Source: Sulfurifustis variabilis
GTDB lineage: Bacteria > Pseudomonadota > Gammaproteobacteria > Acidiferrobacterales > Sulfurifustaceae
Length of the DNA: 64,000 bases
Reading direction: 5' to 3'
Assembly: GCF_002355415.1 (NCBI RefSeq)
Contig: NZ_AP014936.1
Location: forward strand, 2,294,001-2,358,000
Shown: piece after piece, positions 40,528-54,436 of the stretch
Layout of the letters: each line of letters begins with the position of its first letter
How positions within the stretch are numbered: position 1 is the stretch's first letter
Position numbers and translations under genes: made by a program
The notes under the pieces: model-generated
What the model saw: only the letters and a program-made list of their open reading frames with translations
Database searches by the model: none
Told to the model about the DNA's origin: nothing

Positions 40528-41862
40528 CTACTGCATGTGTTTCACGACGGCCTCGCCGAAGCCCGAGCAGGAGACGAGCGTCGCGCCGGGCATGAGGCGC
40601 GCGACCTCTTCGGTGGCCTTCGGGTGCTCGCCCGGTTTGTGCGGCGCGGTAATCGCCGTGCGCGCACGTGCCAGGTCGTACGTCACGGTCCGGGCCGCGA
40701 TCGCGCCGGCGACCCCCCTGATGATGAGATCCGCGGCCTCGGTCCAGCCCATGTAGCGCAGCATCATCTCGGCGGACAGGATCATGGAACCGGGGTTCAC
40801 CTGGTTCTTGCCGGCATACTTGGGCGCGGTGCCGTGGGTCGCCTCGAAAACTGCCACGCCGTCGCCGATGTTGCCTCCGGGCGCGATACCGATGCCGCCG
40901 ACCTGCGCGGCCAGCGCGTCGGAGATGTAGTCGCCGTTCAGGTTGAGCGTCGCGATGACGTCGTAGTCCTCCGGCCGGAGCAGGATCTGCTGGAGAAAGT
41001 TGTCCGCGATGACGTCTTTCACGACGATCTCCTGGCCGGTTCGCGGATTGCGGAAACGGCACCACGGACCGTCGCCGATCGGCTGTGCTCCGAACTCGTG
41101 CCGGGCCACGTCGTAACCCCAGTTCCGGAACGCCCCCTCCGTGTACTTCATGATGTTGCCCTTGTGCACGAGCGACACCGAGCGACGGTCGTTCTCCACA
41201 GCGTACTTGAGCGCCTTGCGGATGAGCCGTTCCGAGCCTTCGCGCGACACCGGCTTGATGCCGATCGCCGAGCTGGCCGGGAAGCGGATCTGGGTGACGC
41301 CCATCTCCCTCTGAAGGAAGTTGATCACCTTCTTCACCTCGGCGGAGTCCGCGGGCCACTCGATCCCGGCGTAGATGTCCTCGGTGTTCTCGCGGAACAC
41401 GACCATGTCCGTCAGCTCCGATTCCGACTCCTTGAGGGGAGTCGGCGTGCCCGGAAAGAACCGGATCGGCCGCACGCACGCGTACAGGTCGAGCACCTGG
41501 CGCATGGTGACGTTGAGGGAACGGATGCCGCCGCCCACGGGGGTCGTGAGCGGCCCCTTGATGGACACGACGTAGCGTCGCAGCGCATCGAGGGTCTCGT
41601 CCGGAAGCCAGGTGTTGCTGCCGTACAGCTTCAGGGCTTTCTCGCCGGCGTACACCTCCATCCAGGCGATCGAGCGCTTGTCGCCGTATGCCTTCCGCAC
41701 CGCGGCGTCGGTGACGCGCCGCATCACCGGGGTCACGTCTATGCCGATACCATCGCCCTCGACGAAGGGAACGAGCGGGTGATCGGGGACGTTCACGCTG
41801 AAGTCCGGATTGACGGTGATGCGCTCGCCCTTCGCGGGGATCTGAATCTTGTCGTAAACCAT
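40528..41862 (-). CDS. icd: Isocitrate dehydrogenase (NADP+)
   Basis: TCA-cycle enzyme of 444 aa. The E. coli-type features are present: [10 protein letters not shown], the regulatory Ser in [27 protein letters not shown], and the NADP-specific Lys-Tyr pair in [11 protein letters not shown]. Isocitrate lyase lies directly upstream, so the branch point between TCA and glyoxylate shunt is encoded together, but a strong terminator separates the two, implying separate transcription of icd. aceK is not in the window. Confidence 0.97.
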   Translation of the reverse strand: MVYDKIQIPAKGERITVNPDFSVNVPDHPLVPFVEGDGIGIDVTPVMRRVTDAAVRKAYGDKRSIAWMEVYAGEKALKLYGSNTWLPDETLDALRRYVVSIKGPLTTPVGGGIRSLNVTMRQVLDLYACVRPIRFFPGTPTPLKESESELTDMVVFRENTEDIYAGIEWPADSAEVKKVINFLQREMGVTQIRFPASSAIGIKPVSREGSERLIRKALKYAVENDRRSVSLVHKGNIMKYTEGAFRNWGYDVARHEFGAQPIGDGPWCRFRNPRTGQEIVVKDVIADNFLQQILLRPEDYDVIATLNLNGDYISDALAAQVGGIGIAPGGNIGDGVAVFEATHGTAPKYAGKNQVNPGSMILSAEMMLRYMGWTEAADLIIRGVAGAIAARTVTYDLARARTAITAPHKPGEHPKATEEVARLMPGATLVSCSGFGEAVVKHMQ

Positions 41863-41910
41863 CGTGGTCGTCTTCGCCGTGCTTCGGAGGCGCGTAAGTA
41901 TAGCGGGCGG

Positions 41911-41946
41911 CAAAAAGAAAGGCCCGGGGCAAGCCTGCCCCGGGCC
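41911..41946 (-). terminator. Rho-independent terminator of aceA
   Basis: GGCCCGGGGCA-agcc-TGCCCCGGGCC is an 11-bp perfect stem; on the minus strand it is followed by TTTCTTTTT. It lies 19 nt after the aceA stop and 50 nt before icd. Confidence 0.9.
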
Positions 41947-41964
41947 AAAGGGAGGATCGGTCGA

Positions 41965-43272
<1,308 letters not shown>

Positions 43273-43371
43273 GACGTCCCTCCAAGGATGGGGAGTGCCG
43301 CGCACATGGAATTGACACGGGATGGGCGACGCGGCTGGCCTCTTACGCAAGATAGGGAAGCGGCGAAGTAT

Positions 43372-43420
43372 TTGACAAGTTAATTATCTCAATAGTTAGT
43401 ATTTGTTACATCAATACGCT
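43372..43420. promoter_or_regulatory. AT-rich divergent promoter region of aceA and nudJ
   Basis: About 50 bp here are strikingly AT-rich (TTGACA at 43372-43377, then TTAATTATCTCAATAG) in very GC-rich DNA. TTGACA could serve nudJ on the plus strand, but no good -10 lies at 16-18 nt. The reverse strand may carry the aceA promoter. Exact boxes are not resolved. Confidence 0.4.
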
Positions 43421-43481
43421 GGCGCGGCCGTCGTTGCGGCGCCCGCCCCGGATTCCCCGATGTCTTTGATACCATTAGGCG

Positions 43482-43936
43482 ATGATCTGGAAGCCGAATG
43501 TCACCGTGGCGGCCGTCGTCGAACGCGACGGCCGCTTCTTGCTGGTCGAAGAGACCGCCGACGGCCGCCTCGTGCTGAACCAGCCCGCCGGTCATCTCGA
43601 CGAGGGCGAGAGCCTCATCGAGGCCGTGGTTCGGGAGACGCTCGAGGAGACGGCATGGCACTTCCGGCCGGAAGCGCTGGTCGGCATCTACAGGTGGCCC
43701 CATCCTGGACGGCCGGTGACCTATCTGCGCTTTGCCTTCGCCGGCCGCGTGGTGGACCACGAACCCGCGCGACGTCTCGACGAGGGCATCGCGCAGGCGG
43801 TCTGGCTCACGCCCGAGGAACTCAGGGCGGCATCCGACCGTCATCGCAGCCCTCTGGTCCAGCGCTGCGTCGACGACTTTCTCGAGGGGCGTCGCTTTCC
43901 TCTGGGTCTCCTGGCCGACCTCGCCGGGGGAACGCC

Positions 43937-43940
<4 letters not shown>
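43482..43940 (+). CDS. nudJ: NUDIX hydrolase, NudJ-like
   Basis: A 152-aa phosphohydrolase. The NUDIX box reads [22 protein letters not shown], matching Gx5Ex7REUxEExGU except that the last Gly is Ala. The N-terminus [24 protein letters not shown] and its position next to mnmA match E. coli NudJ, an HMP-PP/nucleotide phosphatase. The stop overlaps the mnmA start (ATGA), so translation is coupled. Confidence 0.91.
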
Positions 43941-46936
<2,996 letters not shown>

Positions 46937-46962
46937 GCAATTCCTCCGTGGTTCGGGCATTG

Positions 46963-46976
46963 CCTATACTTATAGG
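46963..46976. promoter_or_regulatory. Palindrome with back-to-back -10-like boxes
   Basis: CCTATA-ct-TATAGG is a perfect dyad midway between divergent genes. It contains TATACT on the plus strand and TATAAG on the minus strand. No convincing -35 partner is visible, so it may be an operator or overlapping -10 elements. Confidence 0.35.
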
Positions 46977-47003
46977 TCAAATCCGGACAACGGGCAGCAG
47001 GCC

Positions 47004-47507
47004 ATGCCGGAATCGAGGGCCGTCAACCAGGAATCCGCGGAGGGAACGGGGCTGCGCGGCCGCGAAGCGCTCCGCGACGCCATGCCGCCGCTCCTCGCCA
47101 GGGCGCAGCGCGAGGTCGCGGTCTTCGCCGCGCGGCCCGAACCGTCCTACCTGGACAACGAGCGCTTCGTCGCGGAGCTCGCCGCGTTCGCCGCCCGGCA
47201 TCGCCAGAACCTGGTCCGCCTCCTCGTGGACGATCCGGTCGTCCTCGCCCGCGAACACGTGCGGCTCGCCGAGGTGCTGCGCCGCCTGAGCGACGCCATC
47301 CAGTTGCGCGGGATCGCGGAGCACGACCGCGGGCGCCCGGATCTCTTCGTGCTGATCGACCGGCGCGAGTACCTGCTGCTGCCCGACGGCTCCGGAATCG
47401 ACGGCCGCCACGGCGCCGCCCGGCGCGAGGCCATCGCGCTTTCCGAGACGTTCGAGGACATGTGGGCGCGCGGGATCCCCGCGTCCCTGCGACCGCTCGG
47501 GTTGTGA
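47004..47507 (+). CDS. DUF7931-like conserved protein
   Basis: A 167-aa cytoplasmic protein of a family often labelled 'histone acetyltransferase HPA2-like' without evidence of activity. It has a phospholipase-D-like pattern of alternating helices and strands (ALRDAMPPLLARAQREVAVFA, NLVRLLVDDPVVLAREHVRLAEVLRRLSDAIQLR, DLFVLIDRREYLLLPDG), but no HKD motif. It is first in a three-gene operon with NlpC/P60 and a short secretin. ATG 47004 has a weak ribosome site. Confidence 0.7.
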   Translation: MPESRAVNQESAEGTGLRGREALRDAMPPLLARAQREVAVFAARPEPSYLDNERFVAELAAFAARHRQNLVRLLVDDPVVLAREHVRLAEVLRRLSDAIQLRGIAEHDRGRPDLFVLIDRREYLLLPDGSGIDGRHGAARREAIALSETFEDMWARGIPASLRPLGL

Positions 47508-47510
47508 TCG

Positions 47511-47984
47511 ATGATTGTCGCCTGCCGCCTTCGTCTTGCCGTCGTGCCCGCCCTGCTCGCGGTCGCCCTGGGCGCCTGCTCCTCCGCGCCGACCCGCCCG
47601 CAAACCGCCGAGGTCGGCACGCGCGCGGCCGAGCACGCGTTGCGGATGGTCGGCGTGCCCTACCGCTACGGCGGGAGCAGCCCGCGGGGATTCGACTGCA
47701 GCGGACTCGTCCAGTACAGCTATGCCCGGGCCGGGGCCCGGATCCCGCGCAGCACGAAGGCCCAGCGCGCGCGGTCGCACCCGGTGTCCCGGCGCCAGCT
47801 CCGGCGCGGTGACCTCCTGTTCTTCAACCAGGAAGGCAAGCGCGCCTCGCACGTCGGCATTTACCTCGGCAACAACCGTTTCGTGCACGCCCCCTCGAGC
47901 GGCAAGTCGGTTTACGTGGCCGACATCACCGACCCGTACTGGCGGCGCCACTTTCACGAGGCGCGCCGGCCTCTGATCGAATGA
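47511..47984 (+). CDS. NlpC/P60 family cell-wall peptidase, lipoprotein
   Basis: A 157-aa lipoprotein (lipobox VALGAC) with an NlpC/P60 domain. The catalytic Cys lies in GFDCSGLVQYSYA, the His in ASHVGIYLGNNRFVHAPSSG. The family cuts the D-Glu-DAP bond or related peptides in peptidoglycan. Its stop overlaps the start of a short secretin (ATGA), so it may open the wall for that envelope protein; this link is inference. Confidence 0.91.
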   Translation: MIVACRLRLAVVPALLAVALGACSSAPTRPQTAEVGTRAAEHALRMVGVPYRYGGSSPRGFDCSGLVQYSYARAGARIPRSTKAQRARSHPVSRRQLRRGDLLFFNQEGKRASHVGIYLGNNRFVHAPSSGKSVYVADITDPYWRRHFHEARRPLIE

Positions 47985-48829
47985 CGGCGCGCGCGGGGCT
48001 CTGGCTCCTCGCCGCCGCGCTGCTCCCGTCGCCGGCCCTGACCGCGCGCGCGGAGGGCGTGCACACGATCGAGCTTCGGCATCGCCCGGCCGCGGAGGTG
48101 CTCCCGCTCGTGCGTCCGCTGCTCGGCCCCGGGGACGGGGCGAGCGGCACCGGCTTTCTGTTGCTCCTCCGTACCGATCCGCAGCGGTTCAAGGAAATCG
48201 AGCGCGTGCTCGCGACGGTCGACGTCGCGGCGCGAAATCTGACGATCACCGTCCGGCGGGACAGTACGCGGGGAACCGCGGGAGCGGAACACGGCATGCG
48301 GGGACGCATCCACGTCGACGACCGCGCCACCGTGCGCCTGCCGGTGCACGATCGGCCTTCGACGGGGGTGCGCGTCGGCGACGGCCACGTCACGTATGGA
48401 GCGCAAGCCCGCGCCGGCACGGAGGACAGCGCGTTCGTGCAGACCTTGCGCGTCCAGGACGGCCAGAAGGCGTACATACGCGTCGGGCAGTCCGTCCCGC
48501 ACGTGCATCGGGTCCTCGCCCTCGGCGGCCGCTCCGTCGTCGTCGGGCGGAGCGTCGTGTTCGAGGACGCCACGAGCGGTTTCGAGGTAAGCCCGCGCTT
48601 GCGCGGCGAGACCGTGCACCTCGAGATCACGCCGCGCCTCACGACCTCGCGGACGCCGGACGGCGTCGTGACCTTCCAGGAGCTGCGCACGACAGTGACG
48701 GCACGCCTGGGCGAGTGGATCGATCTCGGGGAAATCCTCGGCGCCGCCTCGGACGTGCACCGGGAGATCCTTACCGCCGGTCGGACGCAGTCGCAGGAGC
48801 GGCACGCCGTCCTGCTGAGGGTCGACTAG
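47981..48829 (+). CDS. Short secretin-like protein (type II/III secretion secretin domain)
   Basis: A 282-aa exported protein with signal peptide (LWLLAAALLPSPALTARA). Residues 25-90 resemble a short N-domain (TIELRHRPAAEVLPLVRPLL) and residues 150-280 the secretin core (QDGQKAYIRVGQSVPH, LRGETVHLEITPRL, LGEWIDLGEI). Full secretins are 500-700 aa, so N1-N3 modules are missing. No other secretion genes are nearby. It is translationally coupled to NlpC/P60 and ends sharing CTAG with the thioredoxin gene. Confidence 0.77.
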   Translation: MTARAGLWLLAAALLPSPALTARAEGVHTIELRHRPAAEVLPLVRPLLGPGDGASGTGFLLLLRTDPQRFKEIERVLATVDVAARNLTITVRRDSTRGTAGAEHGMRGRIHVDDRATVRLPVHDRPSTGVRVGDGHVTYGAQARAGTEDSAFVQTLRVQDGQKAYIRVGQSVPHVHRVLALGGRSVVVGRSVVFEDATSGFEVSPRLRGETVHLEITPRLTTSRTPDGVVTFQELRTTVTARLGEWIDLGEILGAASDVHREILTAGRTQSQERHAVLLRVD

Positions 48830-49170
48830 GCGGGTGCGAGACGGGCGTCGAGGAAGGCGCGCACGAAACCTTCGGCCCGCGCACTGCTGAAGCGGTCGAT
48901 CTCCAGGCCCTTTCCGAACAGGATGACGGTAGGAAATCCACGAAGCCGGTAACGGCCGGCCAGGCGCATGTTTTCGTCGGCCTCGACCTTCGCGAGACGC
49001 ACCCTTCCCGCATAGTCGGGCACCACGCGCTCGAGCACCGGCGTTAGCGCGCGGCACGGAGGGCACCAGTCGGCCCAGAAGTCGACCGCGACGAGCGCGG
49101 CGTGCGAGGCTTCCAGCACGAGCCGCTCGAAGTCGGCTTCGGTCACGTCGAAAATCAGCGGGGAGGACAT
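48826..49170 (-). CDS. Thioredoxin-family protein
   Basis: A 114-aa thioredoxin. The active site is WADWCPPCRALTP, and the cis-Pro loop GFPTVILF is present. The CPPC dipeptide differs from the CGPC of classical Trx1 and is seen in other thioredoxins. No signal peptide, so cytoplasmic. It is monocistronic and converges on the secretin gene. Confidence 0.92.
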   Translation of the reverse strand: MSSPLIFDVTEADFERLVLEASHAALVAVDFWADWCPPCRALTPVLERVVPDYAGRVRLAKVEADENMRLAGRYRLRGFPTVILFGKGLEIDRFSSARAEGFVRAFLDARLAPA

Positions 49171-49260
49171 TCGGTTTGTCGCCGAAGAGCGCGCACGCTA
49201 GCACGCGTGCGGACGGGCGACAACCGGGCCCCCGCTTCCCGAACGCGCTATAGTCGCGGG

Positions 49261-50436
49261 ATGTCACCGAAGCGGCTCTCGCTCCTCACGTCCCTCCTCG
49301 CCCGACCGACAGCGCCGTTTCGCGAAAGCCACGTGGTCGATTTCGTCGCGCGCACGCTCGCGGCGCACGGCGTCCCGCACTTCGTCGATCCGGTCGGGAA
49401 CGTCGTCGTCGGCTGCGCCTCGCGCACGGGGTACCTGCGGCTGGTGCGCGACGCCGCCGCGGGTACGCTCCCGGTGTTTATCGCACACATGGATCACCCG
49501 GGGTTTCACGGCGTGCGCTGGGTGTCGGCCACCCGGTTGCGGGTGAAGTGGCACGGCGGTTCGCCGGTAAACCGCCTCGTCGGCGCGCCCGTGTGGCTTG
49601 CCCGCGACGGCGCGGGCTTCGTCGCGGAGGGCCGCATCACGAAGGCCGCGCTCGCGCGCTCGCGCCGCGCGCTCGACACGGCCGAGGTGGTCGTGCGCGA
49701 GTCGCATTGGCAAGGCCGGCGGCCGGAGGCGACCGACCTCTACGGCGGCTTTCACTTCCGCGCGCCGGTCTGGCAGTCGGGCAAACGCCTCTACACGAAG
49801 GCCGCGGACGACCTCGTCGGCGTCTTCGCTATCCTGGCCACCGCTATCGACGCGTGGGCCCGCCGGCGGGCAGCGCCTTTTCTGGGATTGCTCACGCGCG
49901 CCGAGGAGGTCGGCTTCGTCGGGGCGATCGGACACCTCGAGCTCGGCTGGCTCCGGTCCGCCCGGCGTCCGGTCGTCTGCGTGAGCCTCGAGACCTCGCG
50001 CACCCTGCCGGGCGCGCTGATCGGCAAGGGCCCGGTGGTGCGCCTCGGCGACAGGCGCACGGTGTTCGCGCCCGATCCCCTCGACGTGCTCGCGCGCGTC
50101 GCCACGCGGGTGCTCCCGGACCGGCACCAGCGCCGCGTCATGGACGGCGGGACGTGCGAGGCGACCGCCGCCACCGTCTACGGCCTGGACGCGATCGGCA
50201 TCTCCGTGCCGCTCGGCAACTACCACAACCAGGGTTTCGAGGGCGGGCCCGACAGTCGCGGGAACCAGGGACCAGCGCCGGAGTTCGTCTATCTCGATGA
50301 CGTCGACGGATTGCTGGCGCTCTGCCGCGCGCTCGTCCGTCCCGATATGGACTGGGGCGCGGCCTGGGCCACCGAGCGGCGGGCGTACGGGAAAAGGCTC
50401 CGGGAGCACCGGAGGCTTCTCCACCTTCCTCGCTAG
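49261..50436 (+). CDS. M20/M28/M42-type zinc metallopeptidase
   Basis: A 391-aa co-catalytic metallopeptidase. Metal and catalytic residues are visible in order: FIAHMDHPGF (His, Asp), KAADDLVGVFAI (bridging Asp), RAEEVGFVGAI (Glu-Glu), VSLETS (Glu) and GNYHNQGFEGG (His). The residue order fits M42/M28-like aminopeptidases; the peptide substrate is unknown. TATAGT lies 6 bp before the ATG with no ribosome site, suggesting a leaderless transcript. It converges on ctaD with a 6-bp gap. Confidence 0.83.
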   Translation: MSPKRLSLLTSLLARPTAPFRESHVVDFVARTLAAHGVPHFVDPVGNVVVGCASRTGYLRLVRDAAAGTLPVFIAHMDHPGFHGVRWVSATRLRVKWHGGSPVNRLVGAPVWLARDGAGFVAEGRITKAALARSRRALDTAEVVVRESHWQGRRPEATDLYGGFHFRAPVWQSGKRLYTKAADDLVGVFAILATAIDAWARRRAAPFLGLLTRAEEVGFVGAIGHLELGWLRSARRPVVCVSLETSRTLPGALIGKGPVVRLGDRRTVFAPDPLDVLARVATRVLPDRHQRRVMDGGTCEATAATVYGLDAIGISVPLGNYHNQGFEGGPDSRGNQGPAPEFVYLDDVDGLLALCRALVRPDMDWGAAWATERRAYGKRLREHRRLLHLPR

Positions 50437-50442
50437 TCGTCG

Positions 50443-52011
50443 CTACCGGATTGCCGGGGGCGTCGCGAAGGAGTGATACGGCGCCGGTGACGGGAGCGTC
50501 CACTCGAGCCCGTGCGCGCCCTCCCACACCCGGCCGCTCGCCCTCTCCCCACCGCGCGTGGTACGCCAGAGGACGTAGGCGAAGAGCAGCTGCGAAAGCC
50601 CGAGGACGAACGCGCCGACCGTCGACCACTGGTTGAAGTCGTTGAACTGCAGCGCGTAGTCGGGAATCCGCCGCGGCATGCCGGCGAGGCCCAGGAAGTG
50701 CTGGGGGAAGAAAGTCAGGTTGAACGCGAGGATCGTGAGCCAGAAGTGCAGCTTCCCGAGTCGCTCGTCGTACATGTGGCCGGTCCACTTCGGCAGCCAG
50801 TAATACGTCGCCCCCATCAGCGCGAGGACCGAGCCGCCGAAGATCGTGTAATGGAAATGCGCCACGACGAAATACGTGTCGTGGTACTGGAAGTCGGCCG
50901 GCGTGATCGAGAGCATGAGCCCCGACAGCCCACCGATCGTGAACGTGAACACCGTCGCGACCGCGAACAGCATCGGGGTCTCGAAGCTCATCGACCCCCG
51001 CCACATCGTCGTGACCCAGTTGAAGACCTTTACGCCGGTCGGCACCGCGATCAGCATGGTCGCGTACATGAAGAAGAGCTCGCCCGCCATCGGCATGCCG
51101 ACCGTATACATGTGGTGCGCCCAGACGATGAACGACAGGAACGCGATGGTGCACGTGGCGTAGACCATCGAGTTGTAGCCGAACAGCGGCTTGCGCGCGA
51201 AGGTCGGGATGATCTGCGAGATAACGCCGAAGGCCGGCAGGACGAGGATGTAGACCTCCGGATGCCCGAAGAACCAGAAGACGTGCTGGAACATGACCGG
51301 ATCGCCGCCGCCGGCCGCGTCGAAGAAGCTCGTCCCGAAATGACGGTCGGTCAGGAGCATCGTCACGGCGCCGGCGAGCACCGGGATCGACGCGAGCAGC
51401 AGGAACGCGGTCACCAGCCAGGTCCACACGAACAACGGCATCTTCATGAGCGTCATGCCCGGAGCGCGCATGTTGATGATCGTCGCGATGACGTTGATGG
51501 ATCCGAGGATCGACGAGAACCCGAGCATGTGCACCGAGAGGATGGTGAAGTCCATCCCGATCCCGCCCTGCGCGGAGAGCGGCGGGTACAGCGTCCAGCC
51601 GGCCGCGGGCCCGCCGCCGGACATGAACAGCGACATCGCCAGCAGGATCGCGGCCGGCGGCAGGAGCCAGAAGCTCCAGTTGTTGAGCCGCGGCAGCGCC
51701 ATGTCCGGAGCGCCGATCATCATCGGGATCAGCCAGTTCGCGAGGCCCGTGAACGCGGGCATCACGGCGCCGAACACCATGACCAGCGCGTGCACCGTCG
51801 TCATCTGGTTGAAGAAGTGCGGCTCGACCACCTGCAGCCCCGGCTGCCAGAGCTCGGCCCGGATGACGAGGGCCATCGTGCCCCCCGCGAGGAACATGAC
51901 GAACGCGAAGACGAGATACAGCGTGCCGATGTCCTTGTGGTTGGTCGTGAAGAGCCAGCGGGCGACACCCTTCGGATGCGCCTCGTGATGGTGGACGGCG
52001 GTGTGGGCCAT
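50443..52011 (-). CDS. ctaD: Cytochrome c oxidase subunit I (aa3 type)
   Basis: Catalytic subunit of the terminal oxidase, 522 aa with 12 membrane helices. Heme and CuB ligands are present: [24 protein letters not shown] with the cross-linked His-Tyr, [10 protein letters not shown] and [18 protein letters not shown] lies 10 nt before the ATG. Subunits II and III and assembly factors, normally in the same operon, are absent from the flanks; only DUF2244 precedes it. Confidence 0.96.
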   Translation of the reverse strand: MAHTAVHHHEAHPKGVARWLFTTNHKDIGTLYLVFAFVMFLAGGTMALVIRAELWQPGLQVVEPHFFNQMTTVHALVMVFGAVMPAFTGLANWLIPMMIGAPDMALPRLNNWSFWLLPPAAILLAMSLFMSGGGPAAGWTLYPPLSAQGGIGMDFTILSVHMLGFSSILGSINVIATIINMRAPGMTLMKMPLFVWTWLVTAFLLLASIPVLAGAVTMLLTDRHFGTSFFDAAGGGDPVMFQHVFWFFGHPEVYILVLPAFGVISQIIPTFARKPLFGYNSMVYATCTIAFLSFIVWAHHMYTVGMPMAGELFFMYATMLIAVPTGVKVFNWVTTMWRGSMSFETPMLFAVATVFTFTIGGLSGLMLSITPADFQYHDTYFVVAHFHYTIFGGSVLALMGATYYWLPKWTGHMYDERLGKLHFWLTILAFNLTFFPQHFLGLAGMPRRIPDYALQFNDFNQWSTVGAFVLGLSQLLFAYVLWRTTRGGERASGRVWEGAHGLEWTLPSPAPYHSFATPPAIR

Positions 52012-52046
52012 GGGGACGTTTTCTCCTCGCTGTCGAATTTTTCCGA

Positions 52047-52580
52047 TCAGTTGGTCAGGGTGACGGGGACGGAGCGCCCCGCTTTCGCAACGTCGGCGGG
52101 CGCCAGCGCGCGGCGGAGCATCCCGGCAAGGGCGCGTCGCGCCTCCTCCGTCATGCCGGCGCCGACCTCGACCTCGCGCCCGTGGGAACGGATCACGAGC
52201 CGCGAGGGCAGATGCGCATTCGAACCCGGCTCCACGGCGACTCGCGCCCAATAGCGCGGGAAGCGGTGACAGGTTTCCCTGCGGCCCTGCCGCTGCACGA
52301 CTTCCAGCCGGTCGTCCTCGAGACGGACGACCTCGCAGTCGCCCGCATGCCGGTACAGCAGCCCGAGCGTGACGCCGACGGCGGCCACTTCCGCGACGAG
52401 GAAGGGCACGACGGGCCAGGCACCGCTGTTGAGAAAGAGAACCGCAAGGGCGACGGCGCTCCCGGCGAGCGCGGCAAAGAGCGCCGCCATGCCGCGCGGC
52501 GAGAGGGACCGGTTCGGAAGCAGGACGATGCAATCCGCGCTGGCGGCCGGTTCGGCCGGACGCGGGCCTTCATTGGACAC
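52047..52580 (-). CDS. DUF2244 membrane protein
   Basis: A 177-aa inner-membrane protein with two adjacent hydrophobic helices (about 29-75) and a soluble C-terminal domain ([29 protein letters not shown]). DUF2244 genes frequently accompany cytochrome oxidase genes, as here with ctaD 35 bp downstream. A role in oxidase assembly or function is a genomic-context inference only. Confidence 0.87.
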   Translation of the reverse strand: MSNEGPRPAEPAASADCIVLLPNRSLSPRGMAALFAALAGSAVALAVLFLNSGAWPVVPFLVAEVAAVGVTLGLLYRHAGDCEVVRLEDDRLEVVQRQGRRETCHRFPRYWARVAVEPGSNAHLPSRLVIRSHGREVEVGAGMTEEARRALAGMLRRALAPADVAKAGRSVPVTLTN

Positions 52581-52679
52581 GCTACAGGCTCCCGCACAAA
52601 AGCAGCGGGATATTAGAGCAAGGCAAATCGGGTGTTTGCGCGGCCCGTCAACGACAGGCGACGCGGGTGTTGACCGCCG

Positions 52680-53441
52680 TCACTGCACGCGGTCGACAGG
52701 CCGGCCGGAGACCGGCAACTCGCCCGCCACGCCCTGCAGCCGCTCGCGGTCGACGATCAGCAGCAGGCGGGACCGCATCCGGATCAAGCCCTCCTGCTCG
52801 AAGCGGGCGAACAGCCGGCTCACCGTTTCCTTGGCGAGCCCCAGGTAATTGCCGATATCGGTGCGCGACATCGGAAGCATGAACTCGCGTCCGGCATGCC
52901 CGCGCCGGGCGAAACGATCCGAGAGGCTCAGGAGGTAAGCCGCAAGGCGGCTCGCGGCGGTCTTGCGCCCTATGAACGGAAGCAGCTGCTCCTGTCTTTC
53001 CGCGATCTCGCTGCCGAGGAAGTGGAAGAGCGCGCGGCGCAGCGACACCGACTGCTCGGCGATCTCCCGCAATCGGCCCAACGGGATCTCGCAGATCTCG
53101 GTGCGCTCGAGCGCGGTCGCGTCGCACTCGTGCTGCTCGAGACACGCCCCGCTTGGTCCGATGAGCTCTCCAGCAATGTGAAACCCGACCACCTGAAGCC
53201 GGCCGTCGCGGCCGACGACGCTGGTCTTCACGGAGCCGGCGCAGATGGCGTAGAAGCCGCTGCACGGATCCCCTGTCCGGAACACGAGCTCGCCGCGATC
53301 GATGACGCGGCGGCGTCTCAGCAAACGGCCCAGTATTTCGACGTCGCCTCGGGTCAGCGGCGTCGGAACGCACAGTGGATGCAGGCTGCACCGTTGGCAC
53401 GCGGCATATTCGCCGACGCCTGCCGTCTGAACGCTTCGCAT
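52680..53441 (-). CDS. FNR/ANR-type oxygen-sensing transcription regulator
   Basis: A 253-aa Crp/Fnr-family regulator. The three N-terminal cluster cysteines lie in CQRCSLHPLC (C-x2-C-x5-C), and the fourth in TEICEIPLG, so a complete [4Fe-4S] site is present. A cNMP-fold sensor (about 35-150) and a helix-turn-helix with the FNR-type readout SRTDIGNYLGLAKETVSRLFARF follow. It should activate anaerobic genes at TTGAT-N4-ATCAA sites. ctaD lies nearby, and an FNR-like box is at 55612. ATG 53441 has GGAG upstream. Confidence 0.93.
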   Translation of the reverse strand: MRSVQTAGVGEYAACQRCSLHPLCVPTPLTRGDVEILGRLLRRRRVIDRGELVFRTGDPCSGFYAICAGSVKTSVVGRDGRLQVVGFHIAGELIGPSGACLEQHECDATALERTEICEIPLGRLREIAEQSVSLRRALFHFLGSEIAERQEQLLPFIGRKTAASRLAAYLLSLSDRFARRGHAGREFMLPMSRTDIGNYLGLAKETVSRLFARFEQEGLIRMRSRLLLIVDRERLQGVAGELPVSGRPVDRVQ

Positions 53442-53536
53442 CGTCACCTGCTCCGCCGATCCGGAAGTTGAAGTGTAATCAGCGGCACGTGCCGCGGAAA
53501 CAAGGCGTTCACCGAGCGCCGAAGTCGGAAATGACG

Positions 53537-54365
53537 CTACGGCTTTCGGCCGGCGGCGAAATGGGTTTCGACGTCGAGCCACAGGCCGTCGGCGCCGGCC
53601 AGCCGGGCGACCTCGGCGACATGTTCCTCGCGCAAACGCGCGCGTTCCGGGACGTCGAAGCCTTTCGATCAATGCCCCCAGGCTGCCGTGCTCGGCGACG
53701 GCCCACCAGGCCTCCGGCCGCAGGTGGTAGCGATCCGCTCCGTCCGCACCTCGGTCTCGGCGAGACCGGCCGCGGCGAGCAGCGCGCGGCAGATCTCCGG
53801 GCGACGCAGGTCCTCCCACTCGCCAGCCGGCCCTTCCGCGGGCGGTGCGATTCCGCGTCGCTCGAGTCGGGCGAGGAGCATGTCCGCCATCGACCGGAAG
53901 GCGTTCGGGCCGTGACAGGTGTAGAGGATCCGCCCGCCCGGCCTGGTGACGCGCGCCCATTCCCGCAGCGCGCCGGCCATGTCGGGGAGGAAACCGATAC
54001 CGAAGCCGCAGAGCGCATGGTGGAAGTAGCCCGATCGGAACTCGAGGGCTCCGGCGTCCATCGCGTGGATATCGACCTGTCCGAACCTCAAATGGCGCAG
54101 CTTCTGCCAGGCGGGCGAGCATGCCTTCGGAGATGTCGACGGCGGCGACCCGTCCGCCCGGGCCCGCCGCCTGCGCGGCCGCGAGCGTCACCGCGCCCGT
54201 GCCGGCGCCGGCGTCCAGGATCTTCTCGCCGGCCGCCGGGCCGAGGAGCGCGACCAGCCGGTCGGCGCAAAAGGGAAAGAACCGAAGCGCCTCCTGATCG
54301 TACGTCGACGCAAGCCGGTCGAAGCGGGTTGCGATCGAGGCGCGAAGTTCGTCGGCATCGGGCAT
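53537..54365 (-). pseudogene. SAM-dependent methyltransferase broken by three frameshifts
   Basis: A class I methyltransferase can be followed through two reading frames. The first part (MPDADELRASIATRFDRLASTYDQ... ILDAGAGTGAVTLA, SAM motif I) reads to about 54095; then FGQVDIHAMDAGALEF... FLPDMAGALREWARVTRPGG continues one base out of frame to about 53735; YHLRPEAWWAVAEHGSLGALIERL returns to the first frame; and FDVPERARLREEHVAEVARLAGADGLW to the stop at 53537 is again in the second. Each segment matches the family end to end, so the gene is either recently inactivated or carries sequence errors. Confidence 0.83.
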
Positions 54366-54436
54366 TGCGCGTCATAGGCGGGCAGTTGTCCGATCTATAG
54401 AATAAGCGCGCCCCGCCGCGAACAACAGGAGAGAAC

